A stretch of DNA of 64,000 bases. Origin: Hemileia vastatrix. Its lineage: Eukaryota > Basidiomycota > Pucciniomycetes > Pucciniales > Zaghouaniaceae. Under the pieces are notes generated by a model that saw nothing but the letters and a program-made list of their open reading frames with translations, was not told the DNA's origin and searched no databases. The stretch is taken from the NCBI GenBank assembly GCA_030280995.1, contig JASXTE010000001.1:12929001-12993000 (forward strand). The letters are read 5' to 3'. A program made the position numbers and the translations under genes. This document shows, one piece after another, positions 21,795 to 32,398 of the stretch. Position 1 is the first letter of the stretch. The number at the start of each line of letters is the position of its first letter.

Positions 21795-23645
21795 GTATGA
21801 TGTCAAGGGTACGGCTCATCAAATGGCCGGGGGGCATCTTTTAAAATTTTATTTTGAAATTTTTTTACTTTTTATCTTTCTTTTCACATTTGTTTATCTT
21901 TCTTTAAAAATTAAATTTTAACTTTTATTTCCAAACTATCTTTTTTTAAAATCTTTTATTTTAAATTAAAAAAAAAAAAAAAAAAACAAAAAACAAAAAA
22001 AAAAAAAACAAACAAACATTTTAAAAAAAAAAAAATAAAAAATATTAATGAAAAAAAAATAAAAAATAAAAATAAAAAAAAATAAATAAAAATAAATAAA
22101 TAAATAAAAATAAAATAAAAAAATAAAAAAAAATTAATTAATTAAACCAAATTATTATATTTCTCAGTTTTATTTTTTTAGTTTTATTCATTTAGTTTAG
22201 ACAGGAAACAGAGTCTAGGGGAGCTCAATACCTATGGGATTTTACTTCAAGACAGCTGTTAGTCCTCCAAGACTTTAAACTGGCTACTGTTCAAGACGTT
22301 CTTTAAGGTTTTTTACACGTATTTTGGAGCTGTTAGTCCTCTAAGACTTTAAACTGGCTACTGTTCAAGACGTTCTTTAAGGTTTTTTTTATATACGAAT
22401 TTTGGAGCTGTTAGTCCTCCAAGACTTTAAACTGGCTAATTTTCAAGACTATCGTTAAAATTTTTTTTGTTGGATTTGTTATGTCCACCAAGACCTTAAA
22501 CTGGAGTGTTATCAAATGTTAGGTCCACCAAGACCTTAAACTGGGCTGTTATCAAGCTGTTGGGTCCACCATGACCTTAAACTGGATTTCTTATTGATCA
22601 AATTTTTGGTCCACCATGACTTTAAACTGGTAGTTCATTCATTGTTTAGTCCACTATGACTTTAAACTAGAAAATTTAATATCTGCAGGATAATTTAACA
22701 TTCATTAGACCACTATGGCCTTATACTGGATTACTTGTTGATCAAATGTTTGGTCCACTATGACATTAAACTGGATTATCAAATTTATTCAATCTTTGGT
22801 CAAGCCTAGGCCTTACTTAGGAATATATCAAGATATTTATGCACCTAAACAATCTTTGGTCCACCAAGACCATAAACTGGCAATCGATTATATGTTTGGT
22901 CCACCAAGACTTTAAACTGGAATGTCAATCTTGTTTGGATAACTCAATTCAATCTTTTAATTTATCACTGTCCACTAAGACTCTAAACTGGTTATTCAAT
23001 TATTTCAGGAATTGGGTGCTGATAAGCTTTAGGAGGTTAAAATTTTAGGTGGTGATGATGCTAAGGAAAGCATAATGGTTAATTAGGTGAAATTTGTGGC
23101 GCTTTAACATGGTCTAAAGTTAAAATTATTATTGGAAGCCTGGCAAAAGTATTTTATGGGTTTGCTGTATAGCAAAGTTTGAAAATTGTGATGAAGGAAT
23201 CAGAAGTTAGGATGGTAGTTGGATTTTAGGGAATGATTTTTTTTAGTGCCTCAGTGTTAGGCCATTTTTGGTGTGAAGCTTGGAGGACCTTATGGCGAGA
23301 TTGGAATCATAGAATTCGGCTCAGTGGGGGGCCCTATGAGATTGGAATCAGGAGTATTCGGCTCATAGGAAGATCCACTCTCTCAATGCTGTGACAAGAA
23401 GGAAGACTGGTATATGGGAGTCTGAAGGGATTCAAACCTTGCTCTCAGTAGTGGAATCATCACAAGATTTATATTATTTTATTTTATGATATATCAAGCC
23501 AGAGAAGAAGAAACAACTTTTTTATTATAAAGAATTAAAAGAAGACCAGCTAAAACAAATTTATCAAATTACTTTATTGGAAAAGATAATTCTTTTGGAA
23601 TTCCTCAACCACTTATGCAAAGTTTTAAGAATGGGGACATTCTCG

Positions 23646-23658
23646 ATTGGAGGGAGGA
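23646..23658 (+). promoter_or_regulatory. G2 polypurine tract
   Basis: ATTGGAGGGAGGA lies directly before the 3' LTR start TGTGG and is identical to the tract of G1. It is the expected plus-strand primer. Confidence 0.85.
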
Positions 23659-24803
23659 TGTGGTAGCCTAAAGTTTAGTACAGCACCTAAATATGTAAAT
23701 GGAGTTATCACGGCATGCAAGATTGGTGTTATTATTTTTTGTATATAAAAGGGTTTTATTTAATTTATTTGAGTTTTGAATATGAAGAAATTGGTCAAGA
23801 GTGAATGCCTACACAAAAACAATTTATGTTACGGAGAAAACTTATTTTTACGGTCTGAAAAATTTATAAGTATCAAGTCAAGTCACTCAAGAACCTTGGG
23901 AAATTTTCCCAGAATTTTTACTATTTTTCTTATATTTTTAAATGAATTTTAAAGTTTTATAGAAATATTTACGTTTTCAGAAATTACTTAACTTCGATGA
24001 ATTTTCACGGGGTAATTAGAGCTGCGCAGACTACGAAAATTAGTTTGGTATGTAAGGGGGAAGTAGCTCTATTATGTGTAATTTTTCTAGATTTTTTATT
24101 ATAGTTTTAAGGTTCTAATTGAGTCCGGAAGTTCGGACGGACTCCGTTTCGACTCCGTTCGGACTCCGCTTCGACTCCGTACGGACTCCGTTCGGACTCC
24201 GTACGGGCTCCGGATTGACTCTGGAAGAGCTCTGGAGGGGAAAACTTAGGCACGTGACTAGGAATACTTAAGCGCTTCTCAAACTCGAAATTGAGAGGGG
24301 GGATACATCATACAGCTTAATCTTTAACCACCACAGTCTCATTTTTTATTACTCAACAAATTAAATAAATTGTAATACCCTTATAACTTTATATTTTATA
24401 TATAACATTTTAGAAATACAATTCAACAATTTAAATCACACTTCATATAGGGTATCTTTAGAAAGGTCTTCATCACTGGGACTTGATTATTGCTGTCTCA
24501 TAAAAACTCAAATTATTATAAAAACATTAAAGTCAATCTTTTCAGATCTTTCACTGGTACACCTTAATTGTTGTTATCAGTATTTCTTTTCTCAACAGCT
24601 ACAATCATTAAATCTCAATAAGCGTTAATTATTTTAGAGTTTCATTATTTTTTTATTAATCAGATCCAAGTAGACTGGTTAGCTTAGTGATTTATAATAC
24701 CCATTTTGTTATTTTTATTGGAAGGACGGGGTTTTCAGCTAAATCCACATATCTCCTCCGTATTCTGCTTACAGCAAGGCGACTGTAAGAGTTTAACTTA
24801 CCA
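23659..24803 (+). repeat. G2 3' LTR
   Basis: 1145 bp, nearly identical to 15139-16283, including the GGACTCCGTTC array (24120-24220). After the final CA come TA and then GCGG, which matches the GCGG before the 5' LTR. Confidence 0.93.
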
Positions 24804-24884
24804 TAGCGGGTTGTTTAACTCCCTATTGACATGCATTGAAGAATTAGAAATATACTTAGTGCGTGGGGTGATCAATCCCCGTGA

Positions 24885-25256
24885 CTAATCAATTTCAGGA
24901 TTCCAATGCGTTAAAAAGTCATGGCCAAGGATGGTATCATCCATTCTTGGGGTGTCCAAGACTGATAATTCCCACTCGAAGGGGGGAAAGTTTGGAAAGT
25001 TGAAAACCCATAAAACTCTCATACTTACCCAATATTTGGGTTCCTCTGAGTCGACCAAGTAAATTGGAGTTCGATTGATATCTGTAAATGTCAGTTGTAA
25101 CTTCTCGGCAAAAGATAAACTAACAAAAGAAATTGAAGCTCCAGAGTATATAAGACAACTGAAGGGGATATCCTCCTTAAAAAGAATGAATCTCAAGAAG
25201 ATTAAGGCAACTCAAGTCCTTAAGACATGGAAGTTCTGTGCACTGGGCGAGATAAG
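24885..25256 (-). pseudogene. C1 aspartic protease
   Basis: An open stretch of 103 codons (24885-25196, minus) resembling a gypsy/chromovirus protease: FSCLIYSGASISFVSLSFAE at the active site, and later DTILGHDFLTHWNP, the I-L-G-x-D-x-L motif. The catalytic Asp of D-S-G-A is Tyr, so it is inactive. The right flank leads into the zinc-knuckle part of Gag through stops. Confidence 0.75.
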
Positions 25257-26419
25257 ATAGTTTGCTTTGCACACAAGTAAACTATCTACTAGTTTTTTGA
25301 CCTTGAACTAGTACCTTCTCTTTCCTTAAACTTCACACAATCTTCTAGCTTGTGCTTACCCCCGCAATACATACATAACCCATTATCTGCTCACCTCTTC
25401 CTCTCAGCTTCTTTAAGTTCCCCTTTTGGTTGAAGTTTTACCTTTCCCTTATTGGGTTTGGATTGAGTTCTCCGTGGATGTGAAGAAGGTCCCAATTTAA
25501 AATGTATGCCTTGAGATTTGTTGGTGTATCAAAAATGTTGAAGTCGTCCTTGGTAAACACCGTCGAGTTCAAGGGTTTGATCCATTAAATCCGTTAAAGT
25601 AGTCATCTTCTGACCATGAAGATTTAACTGATCCAGAATCCTCGAAGGAAGTCCTTTTTTGAAATGATACTTGAGGGAAGCATCATTCCAACCTACTCGA
25701 GCTTGAAGTGCTCTGAAGTTTGAGATCTATTCAGAGGCTTTACCATTATCACTCATGTGAAGAAAATCAAGTTAAATTTCTGCGTTGTCAGTTTCATTAG
25801 GGTCACCAAACAATGTGAAGAGTTTGTCTTTGAACTTTTCCCAGTTATTAATAAGTAAGTGGGTTTCTGTTAAAGAGAGCATGAGAAGATAAGGTTCGAA
25901 CCATCTTGCTTCTTTTCCGGCTAGGAATGAAGAAGCGTAAACAACCTTCAATCGTTCGTTATTGAAGGTTCGAGGGTCATTATGGAATAGGAGCTTGCAG
26001 GTTTGGAAGAAAGGCTGCAATCTGTCTGGATGTTCTCCATTAAATTTATCAGGAGATTTCATAGAAGGAGTTTTGAATTTAGATCCCTCCGAAGACGTTG
26101 AATTTGAAAAGGTCTTCATGAAAAGTCTCATGAATTCTTCCAGAGAAATAGATGGTCCAGGTTCTGAAGGTTGACCAGAAGGGTGAGTATCAGGGGAAGA
26201 TGGTGCCTCATGCATTGTATCCTCTCCTTCTTCATCATCACTAGAATCATCAAAATCTTGTGGGATGTCTTCTACAGATTGGACTGACTGTTTCCATTTC
26301 CTAAGGTCAAGAGGTTCCAAGGAGTGAGTGCAGGAAACAGGCTGTGTGGCTGTTGGCCTGCCTCTGGCGCGAGCTCTAGTAGTAGCGCCAGTAGGAGGAG
26401 TGCATTGAACAGGTGCCAT
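25257..26419 (-). pseudogene. gag: C1 Gag
   Basis: Starts MAPVQCTPPTG at 26419, with a basic RARARGRPT stretch. An acidic linker (DDSSDDEEGEDT) follows, then a capsid region (PDKFNGEHPDRLQPFFQTCK, WFEPYL, FTLFGDPNETDNAE) typical of chromovirus Gag. The frame is open to 25772; beyond this, homologous codons continue with stops to a zinc knuckle (CMYCGGKHKLEDC) near 25340-25380. Confidence 0.82.
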
Positions 26420-26493
26420 TTTAAGAATTTAGAAAACACCTGAAAAGGACGTAGTAGTGAAAAGAATGAGAACTATGGAGAATTACATTATAC

Positions 26494-27303
26494 TGTCACC
26501 GGACAACCTGCGCACAAGGTCAAGGGTGTTCCTGGAAGTGAGATCAAGGGAGGAGTTTAGAATCTTCTTCCAAGCACAGAGGAAATTATCAAAGAAGTGA
26601 TTCAAAGATGACCTGAAGGAAGAGCTACTGCTTTGAGTTAGTTCTATAAGAAATCTAATATAATTTAAAGGTAATATTAAGATTCTTAAGATCTCATAAA
26701 GGGTTGGAAACTCAATAATCAAGAGATTTAGGAGTTAGAAATGATTACTGAGAAAATAATGAAAGATACAATAATAATGATTTAACCTGAAGCTTTACCA
26801 CTATTAACTATATATATGATTTATAATTTAATTCTAAAGAATGTTGAACCAAAATCCCAACCCATTTTATATCCTTTACTCCTCCTCACATTGACCTCAT
26901 ACCCATCCACTATTCCGCACACCACAGACCATTAAAAAATACACCCGTTGCACCTGGACCCTCCTTACTAACATCTGTCAACCCTTTAATCCTCCACTAA
27001 CCATTCCGTCCATTCTCACTACCCCTTTCAATAATTTAAAGACATTTAATAAACCTTTTAGTGTACTATTACATTGACTATTGCGCTGTGCGTTGCTTAT
27101 TGAGGAAAAGACTGAGACACACTATTGAGAGATTAACTAATTTAGATTTAGAGTTTAGACTAGCGTGTTTGAATAGTGAGTACACAAAGGAAAGTCGCAG
27201 TTGCTATGTAGAATTCCTTTCTGTGCTTCAAGTATGGATTTAGACCTCTGTATTATTGATTTATTGAGCTGCTTTTGCCTCGAGTGTCACGTGGCGCGTG
27301 ACA
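26494..27303 (-). repeat. C1 5' LTR
   Basis: An 810-bp repeat, TGTCACCGG...GTGACA in plus reading, matching 7423-8231. It is followed by CCTCC (27304-27308), the right copy of the target duplication, and then G1 gag. Confidence 0.92.
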
Positions 27304-28877
27304 CCTCCTTAGAATCCAAATCATCTTCTGGCATAGGCTCTCCATTTAAATCAAACTTGCCATAACTAGGAGGCCCCATATCAGCCATCCCCATCTGCAT
27401 TATATAAATTTTTTCCTTAGAGTAAGGTTTCAACTTGTTAATTGCCTTGCCAGGTTTAGCCTTTAGTTGGCTCTGAATGCTACTTTTAACTTTAGTAGCA
27501 GCTGCTCTTCTAGCAGCATCAACATCATATTCACCAGCCATACAGTAACCCTCCACTCTAGCATCTGTTGTCAGCTCCAAACCACCAAAAGAAGTTAATA
27601 ATGTGACCTTACTGACCTCTTTCTCTTTACCTTTATCAGCTTTACCACTGCTTTTACCATCACCATTTTTACCACCCTTGGAATTATCATCATTGTCTTT
27701 TAATTCTTCAAATTGGGCTCTTCTTTCAGCTGCCTTATTCCTTTTAACCAAATCAGAAGGCGCTTGTTCATCACTGGGCTTGATGAAAGATCCTTCAGGA
27801 AATTTATAGACCTTGCCATCAAATAACACTCTCCCAGCATCCAAGTTTTTATTAAGAGTAAAACATACTCCAGCTCTGTGCCTCCTCCTATTCTAATAGG
27901 AGCACACCTTTGGCTCATCATATCCACCATTACCATTCCCATTCCTGCCATTGAAAGAGAAGCGGTTAACATTGCCATTTCCATTAAAGTTTCGACATTC
28001 ATATCCCCTTGATTGATAAGAAGTAGATATCAACGAAGAAGCGATTGGGGCCTTATTGGCCTTCTGAGTCTCTTGGACAAAAATCATTAATTGCTTTGTC
28101 GAATCAGCCAAATGATTGACCATCTTGTTGTCCATATTGCCCTCAACTTTTTCCACCGGTAGTCCCATTTGAGCCTTCTTGGATTCTTGAGCTTTGACCA
28201 TGATATTGTTATTTTCATCCAAAACTTCACTAGCCTTGCTGACATACTGAGTGCAAGACTCCTGATACTTGTCAAACACCATTAATTGAATATGGGCTTG
28301 AATTTTTTCTTTGATGACCTCCAATGCCGGCAGTTTTTGTTCTCCATTAGGTAGTTCCTTCATTAAATCTTTTCTTGAAAGATCCTTCAAGACTTCCATT
28401 TGAATATCCCTACTACAAGCTGACCAGAAAAGATCCTTGGACTGTTTTTTCATGAACCAATTTGTCCACCAGAATAAGATATTTGACCACTTCATCGAAT
28501 CGAACACATAGCTTCTTTAAGTCAGCCATAAAAGAGACTCCACCCTTTGCCTGCCAGTCACCAACAATTTTATTAAGGTCCAGCATAGTAAACCTAACAC
28601 CCCATCTATCAACCATTGCTTTAGACAGCTTCACCCAATCCTTATCCTTGAAAGCCTTAATAGCAATGACTTCTTTCTCCACTTCTTTATCAGCAATAAA
28701 AAATCTAACCTGCTTCACCATATCCTAATGAGAAGCACCATCAACAGCAGCAGTAGCTTCATACCTGCTAATAAACCATTTATCCTCCTCCCCATCAACT
28801 TTTGGGCCATCCCAAGAAACAATCCTGACTGAGGAAATAAGAGGAAAAGAAGAACCAGAAGCAGCAGCAGAAGACAT
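27304..28877 (-). pseudogene. gag: G1 gag, N-terminal and central part
   Basis: Starts at ATG 28877 (MSSAAASGSS, like G2). It continues through open stretches 28413-28721 (MVKQVRFFIADKEVEKE), 27893-28507 and 27287-27844, separated by single-base frameshifts. The zinc knuckle region is recognisable (YDEPKVCSY near 27895). Ends at 27304 in ...DDLDSKE, where C1 interrupts; the remaining codons are at 7422-7062. Confidence 0.85.
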
Positions 28878-29010
28878 CCCAATAAAGTAAGAAAGCATTT
28901 AAACTGTTAAAAATAAGCAAGCCTCTTGAAGGCTAATAAAATTTATTTGAGCTCCAAAGAATAAGCCTCTTGAAGGCTAAGAAAGTCCAAGAAAAAGCTA
29001 GAGATTTCGA

Positions 29011-29028
29011 ACCCCATGTTGGGCGCCA
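29011..29028 (-). promoter_or_regulatory. G1 primer-binding site
   Basis: Minus reading TGGCGCCCAACATGGGGT, one base different from the G2 site, four bases from the LTR. tRNA-Lys type. Confidence 0.75.
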
Positions 29029-29032
29029 AATA

Positions 29033-30549
29033 TGTAGGTAGACTCTTACAGTCGCCTTGCTGTAAGCAGAATCCAAAGGAGTTGGATAAACCGTAGAAAA
29101 CCCTGTCCTTCTAAGTCAAATAAAGGTTGCTCAAATAACTAAGCTTACTTTTCTACTTGAATTGATTTAAAATATAGATGAAACTCTGATTTTATGAACA
29201 CTTATTGAGATTTAGAAGTAGCAGCTGTTGGAAAAGAAATACTGATGACAACATTTAAGGTGTACCAGTGAAAGATCTGAAAAGATAGACTTATATATTT
29301 TTATAAAGATTTTTTTAATGAGTTAACAATAAAAAAAAGTCCCTGAGATGGAGACCTTTCCAATGATACCCTATATGTGATGAAAATATAATTGTTGTGT
29401 TGTATTTCAAAAGTGTTATAAAGGTATTATAATTTATTTAAATTTGTTGTTATATGTTAAAATTTGTTAATAAACAAAAAAGACTCTTATTATTGAAAAC
29501 TAAAAAACAAAAACCTTGTAGCAGACTAATATTCTTCCCCTTCTATCTGATTCTCCTACTCCAGACCTTTCCAACAATACCCTACATGCATAGGATCTAC
29601 AATAAACTATTGATCTAACAAGCATAATAAATTCTAACCAAATTTTGCCACAATAGCCAAACTTTTCTGCAGTGACCAAACTTTACACTGGTCATTAGAC
29701 TTTTCTACAGTGACCAAACTTTACCACAGTGCCCAGACTTTTCTGCAGTGACCAAACTTTGCCACAGTGCCCAGAATTTTCTGCAGTGACCATACTTTGC
29801 ACTGGTGATCAGACTTTCCCATTGTGAGAAAAATTTGCTACAATGAGCTCTTTTTGCCATAATGAGCTAATTCTAACCAAATTTTTCCACAATAGCCAAA
29901 CTTTTCTGCAGTGACCAAACTATGCACTGGTGATCTGACTTTTCTACAGTGACCAAACTTTGCACTGGGGATCAGAATTTTCTACAGTGACAAAACTTTA
30001 CCACAGTGCCCAGATGTTTCTGCATTAACCAAACTTTGCCACAGTGCCCAGACTTTTCTGCAGTGACCAAAAATTTCACTGGTGATCAGACTTTCCCATT
30101 GTGAGCAAATTTTGCCACAATGAGCTCTTTTTTCCATAATGAGCTAATTTTTCCATAATGAGCTAGTTTGGCCAGAGTGAGCTAAATTTTCCACAGTGAG
30201 TTAATTTTGTCACCATGACCAAACTTGGCCACAATGACAGAATTTTTCCAGTACACTTCTCTTTTCCACTGGAAAATCACCAGAGAAAATTGGAGCGCAC
30301 CGGAGCGCACCAGAAAAAAAATGGCCATTCCAAGAGCACACTTCATTCACCAAAAATACAAATCTATAAAACCATCAAATCACAAATGAAATACCACATA
30401 TAACCATTCCAAAACACCAAAAATCAACTCAAAAAAATCCAGTTAACTCCCTTCAACCAAATTAACACCTGGTAACACCATGATCTTCTTCCAACCAAGT
30501 TCCAATCAAATTTCCACCTAAGTGGCCTACCCATATTTGGAATGCCACA
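29033..30549 (-). repeat. G1 5' LTR
   Basis: 1517 bp, same ends as 998-2253 but with an expanded minisatellite (29640-30245) of GTGACCAAACTTT / CAGTGCCCAGACTTTTC units. Followed by GCTG and the second half of the G3 3' LTR. Confidence 0.87.
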
Positions 30550-31017
30550 GCTGCTGGACCACCCTGAAGCCTGAAAACCACCAAAAACATCCAAAAATAC
30601 CCAAAATACTTAGAAAAATAGGCTACGACTACTAAAACTATTAAAATACATAATTAAGCTAAAACAACATTGAGACATGAAATGTAGAGAAAAATTAGCC
30701 TATTCTAATGGTACTAAGAACTTAACCCTAAGACTTAAGGTTAGCCCGTAAAAAGTAAAAAACAAAATTAAACAGGTATGTTTTAAAATGAAAAATGAGA
30801 AATAATCCCTTAAATACTTACAATATGAAAAATTTCATCAAGACATAAAATATAGAGAAAATGGGGCTATCCAATGGTAATACCCACATCCCCGCAGTCC
30901 CAATATTTATCAAATAATTCCAGAAAAACACCCAATTATTAAACAATGCCATTTAAGACATATCAAAACAACGCCAAATAGACCAACAAAGGGCTCCGCC
31001 AATGTTGGAAGACAACA
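30550..31017 (-). repeat. G3 3' LTR, proximal part
   Basis: The U3-side part of the G3 3' LTR, ending ACAACA at 31017. In minus reading it is preceded by TTGAAGGGAGGA (31018-31029), the G3 polypurine tract. It joins 376-997 if G1 is removed. Confidence 0.85.
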
Positions 31018-32398
31018 TCCTCCCTTCAATAGAGAATTTCCACATTCTTTTACATCACAACCACCATGTTCAGCTTTCTTTCCACATCTGCTACTGACAT
31101 GGTTCCTTGCCAATACTGAATTGACAACAATCTCATCTGTACCATCATACCTTCCAGCTCATCCCTAAAGAATCTCCTGTGATGCCTGTCACTCTAGGAA
31201 TAAGACTTGTTTCATACATGTTCCATTGTCCTCTTAAACATCTTCTTCTCCTCCACAACCTAATCCACCTTCCACCAGCACCAAAAGATCCAGACCATCC
31301 ATCCTGATCCCCAGACTGTTCAACAAATAACACCCTTCAAAAAAGAGTGCCGAACCCACTACAAACAGTAGCTCTTCCATCCCTGGTCCTTCTGATGGTA
31401 AGCCCAATACTTCTTCATACTGAAATTCAATCTGACAAATTTCCAGTTCATTTCCATACAGACAGTGATGATGACAATATGGTAACCATTGAAGAACCCC
31501 CACCTAATCCATCTCCCACCATCAAAGACAACTTCCAACAATATTCTTCTCAACAGATGCATCTCATCATAAATTAATTCCAATCAACTCCTGCCAGGAA
31601 CCCACAGGACCTTGAGAAAAGGAAGAACCTCATTAACCAGTTCAAAGCCAATGCTGAACATTTTGTTACATCTCTTGATTCTTTTCTGTGATTGCTTCTT
31701 GTCTGAAAATCTTGATTTAGAACTAAAAAAAATAAAGAACTCCTCATTTTAAAGTCTTGGGGGACTAATCCTCAGTTTTAAGTCTTGGGGGACTAACAGC
31801 CCACATTTTATAGTCTTGGGAGACTCAAAAACCCTCAGTTTATAGTCTTGGGGGACTCTAAACCTGAATAAAAAATACAGAACCAGAGATCAAAACATTA
31901 AAGACCAAAGAAACAAACTAACATTCTAGGGTAACTGCTATACAGAGCAGCCATCTCATTAGTTACCCCCACACTTGCCTTAACAAAATTCAGAAACTCC
32001 CCCTTGGATTCCCTCTGCCAGAATCACACCAACTCCACATTATCAGTTTATAGTCCTGAAGAACTCAACCAAAAACCATCCTCAGTTTATAGTCTTGGGG
32101 GACTATCCACATTGTTCAGTTTAAAGTCTTGAGGGACTTACAGATCCACATTAGCAATAAAAAATAAATATCTTGAAGCAATCCTTAAATAACCAGCCAG
32201 TTTTAAGTCTTGGAGGACTACCAGTTTTCAGTTTAAAATCTTGATGGACTACACAAATTTTGCATATAAAGGTGGAGCCACCTCCATGCACAGTGCTCCA
32301 CAGCCAACCTTCTGAACTTCCACTCTTTCTTCATTATCTACACATCACTGACAAAATTTTCATTCATCTCTTTTCTCTTCATTATTTTTCCTTCACAG
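31018..32398 (-). other. G3 3' untranslated region, distal part
   Basis: Next to the polypurine tract. At least nine hairpin modules with GTC/GAC stems lie in 31747-32252 (minus sense), and hairpin A is at 31929-31969. A plus-strand ORF of 76 codons (31347-31577) followed by a Lys-rich stretch near 31610-31690 may be a decayed exon of an antisense gene, but I cannot assign it. Confidence 0.6.
32258..32272 (+). promoter_or_regulatory. TATA-type promoter of the G3 antisense gene
   Basis: GCATATAAAGGTGG on the plus strand, about 135 bases before the ATG at 32399, followed by a pyrimidine-rich leader. The layout is like that in front of the C1 antisense gene. Confidence 0.5.

Larger units (their letters stand above)
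21041..23645 (+). ncRNA. G2 structured 3' untranslated region
   Basis: No ORF of note. It holds 17 copies of a stem-loop-tail module. The stem is 4 bp, the loop is mostly CACCAA, CTCCAA or CACTAT, and the tail is WTAAACTGG. Starts are at 21040, 21096, 21143, 21487, 22261, 22335, 22413, 22482, 22522, 22563, 22608, 22648, 22707, 22752, 22858, 22898 and 22969. Three longer hairpins lie at 21378-21419, 21643-21700 and 21769-21794. A-rich low-complexity sequence occupies 21960-22140. It is treated here as part of the element RNA; a separate transcript is not implied. Confidence 0.7.
15139..24803 (+). mobile_element. Gypsy element G2, youngest insertion, RT-deleted
   Basis: A 9.67-kb element with two 1145-bp LTRs (15139-16283 and 23659-24803) that differ at only about ten positions by eye. 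It has a PBS at 16288, gag 16462-18528, protease 18483-19070, an integrase ORF 19142-21040, a 2.6-kb structured 3' UTR and a polypurine tract. GCGG flanks it at 15135-15138 and 24806-24809 if the integrated right end keeps two extra bases (TA) past CA. RT and RNase H are absent, and a 1-base deletion separates gag from protease. It would need enzymes from a related element, so it is probably non-autonomous but recently mobile. Confidence 0.93.
7423..27303 (-). mobile_element. Chromodomain gypsy element C1, interrupted
   Basis: A minus-strand chromovirus with LTRs at 26494-27303 (5') and 7423-8231 (3'), flanked by a perfect 5-bp duplication CCTCC (7418-7422 and 27304-27308) in gag of G1. Order: gag 26419 down to about 25257, protease 25196-24885, interruption by G2, RT, RNase H, integrase, duplicated chromodomain region, antisense gene, 3' LTR. 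Stops and frameshifts are frequent and the protease Asp is lost (SGA preceded by Tyr). A third copy of its LTR, solo, lies at 48244-49052. Confidence 0.92.
998..30549 (-). mobile_element. Gypsy element G1, interrupted, integrase-deleted
   Basis: A minus-strand gypsy inserted in the 3' LTR of G3. Its order is: 5' LTR 29033-30549, PBS 29011-29028, gag start 28877 down to 27304, interruption by C1, gag end 7422-7062, protease, RT, RNase H remnant, 3' UTR, polypurine tract, 3' LTR 998-2253. The host LTR resumes exactly on both sides; plus-strand flanks are GCAG and GCTG, an imperfect 4-bp duplication. The integrase domain is missing: near 4345 the sequence passes from the RNase H motif LQVDAK straight to the last codons of the integrase ORF seen intact in G2. 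The protease active site is D-to-N mutated. Confidence 0.88.

Noticed and set aside
31347..31577. Plus-strand ORF near the G3 3' LTR as a second antisense gene
   Set aside because: No domain, no clear promoter or splice sites; only noted as possible decayed exon.
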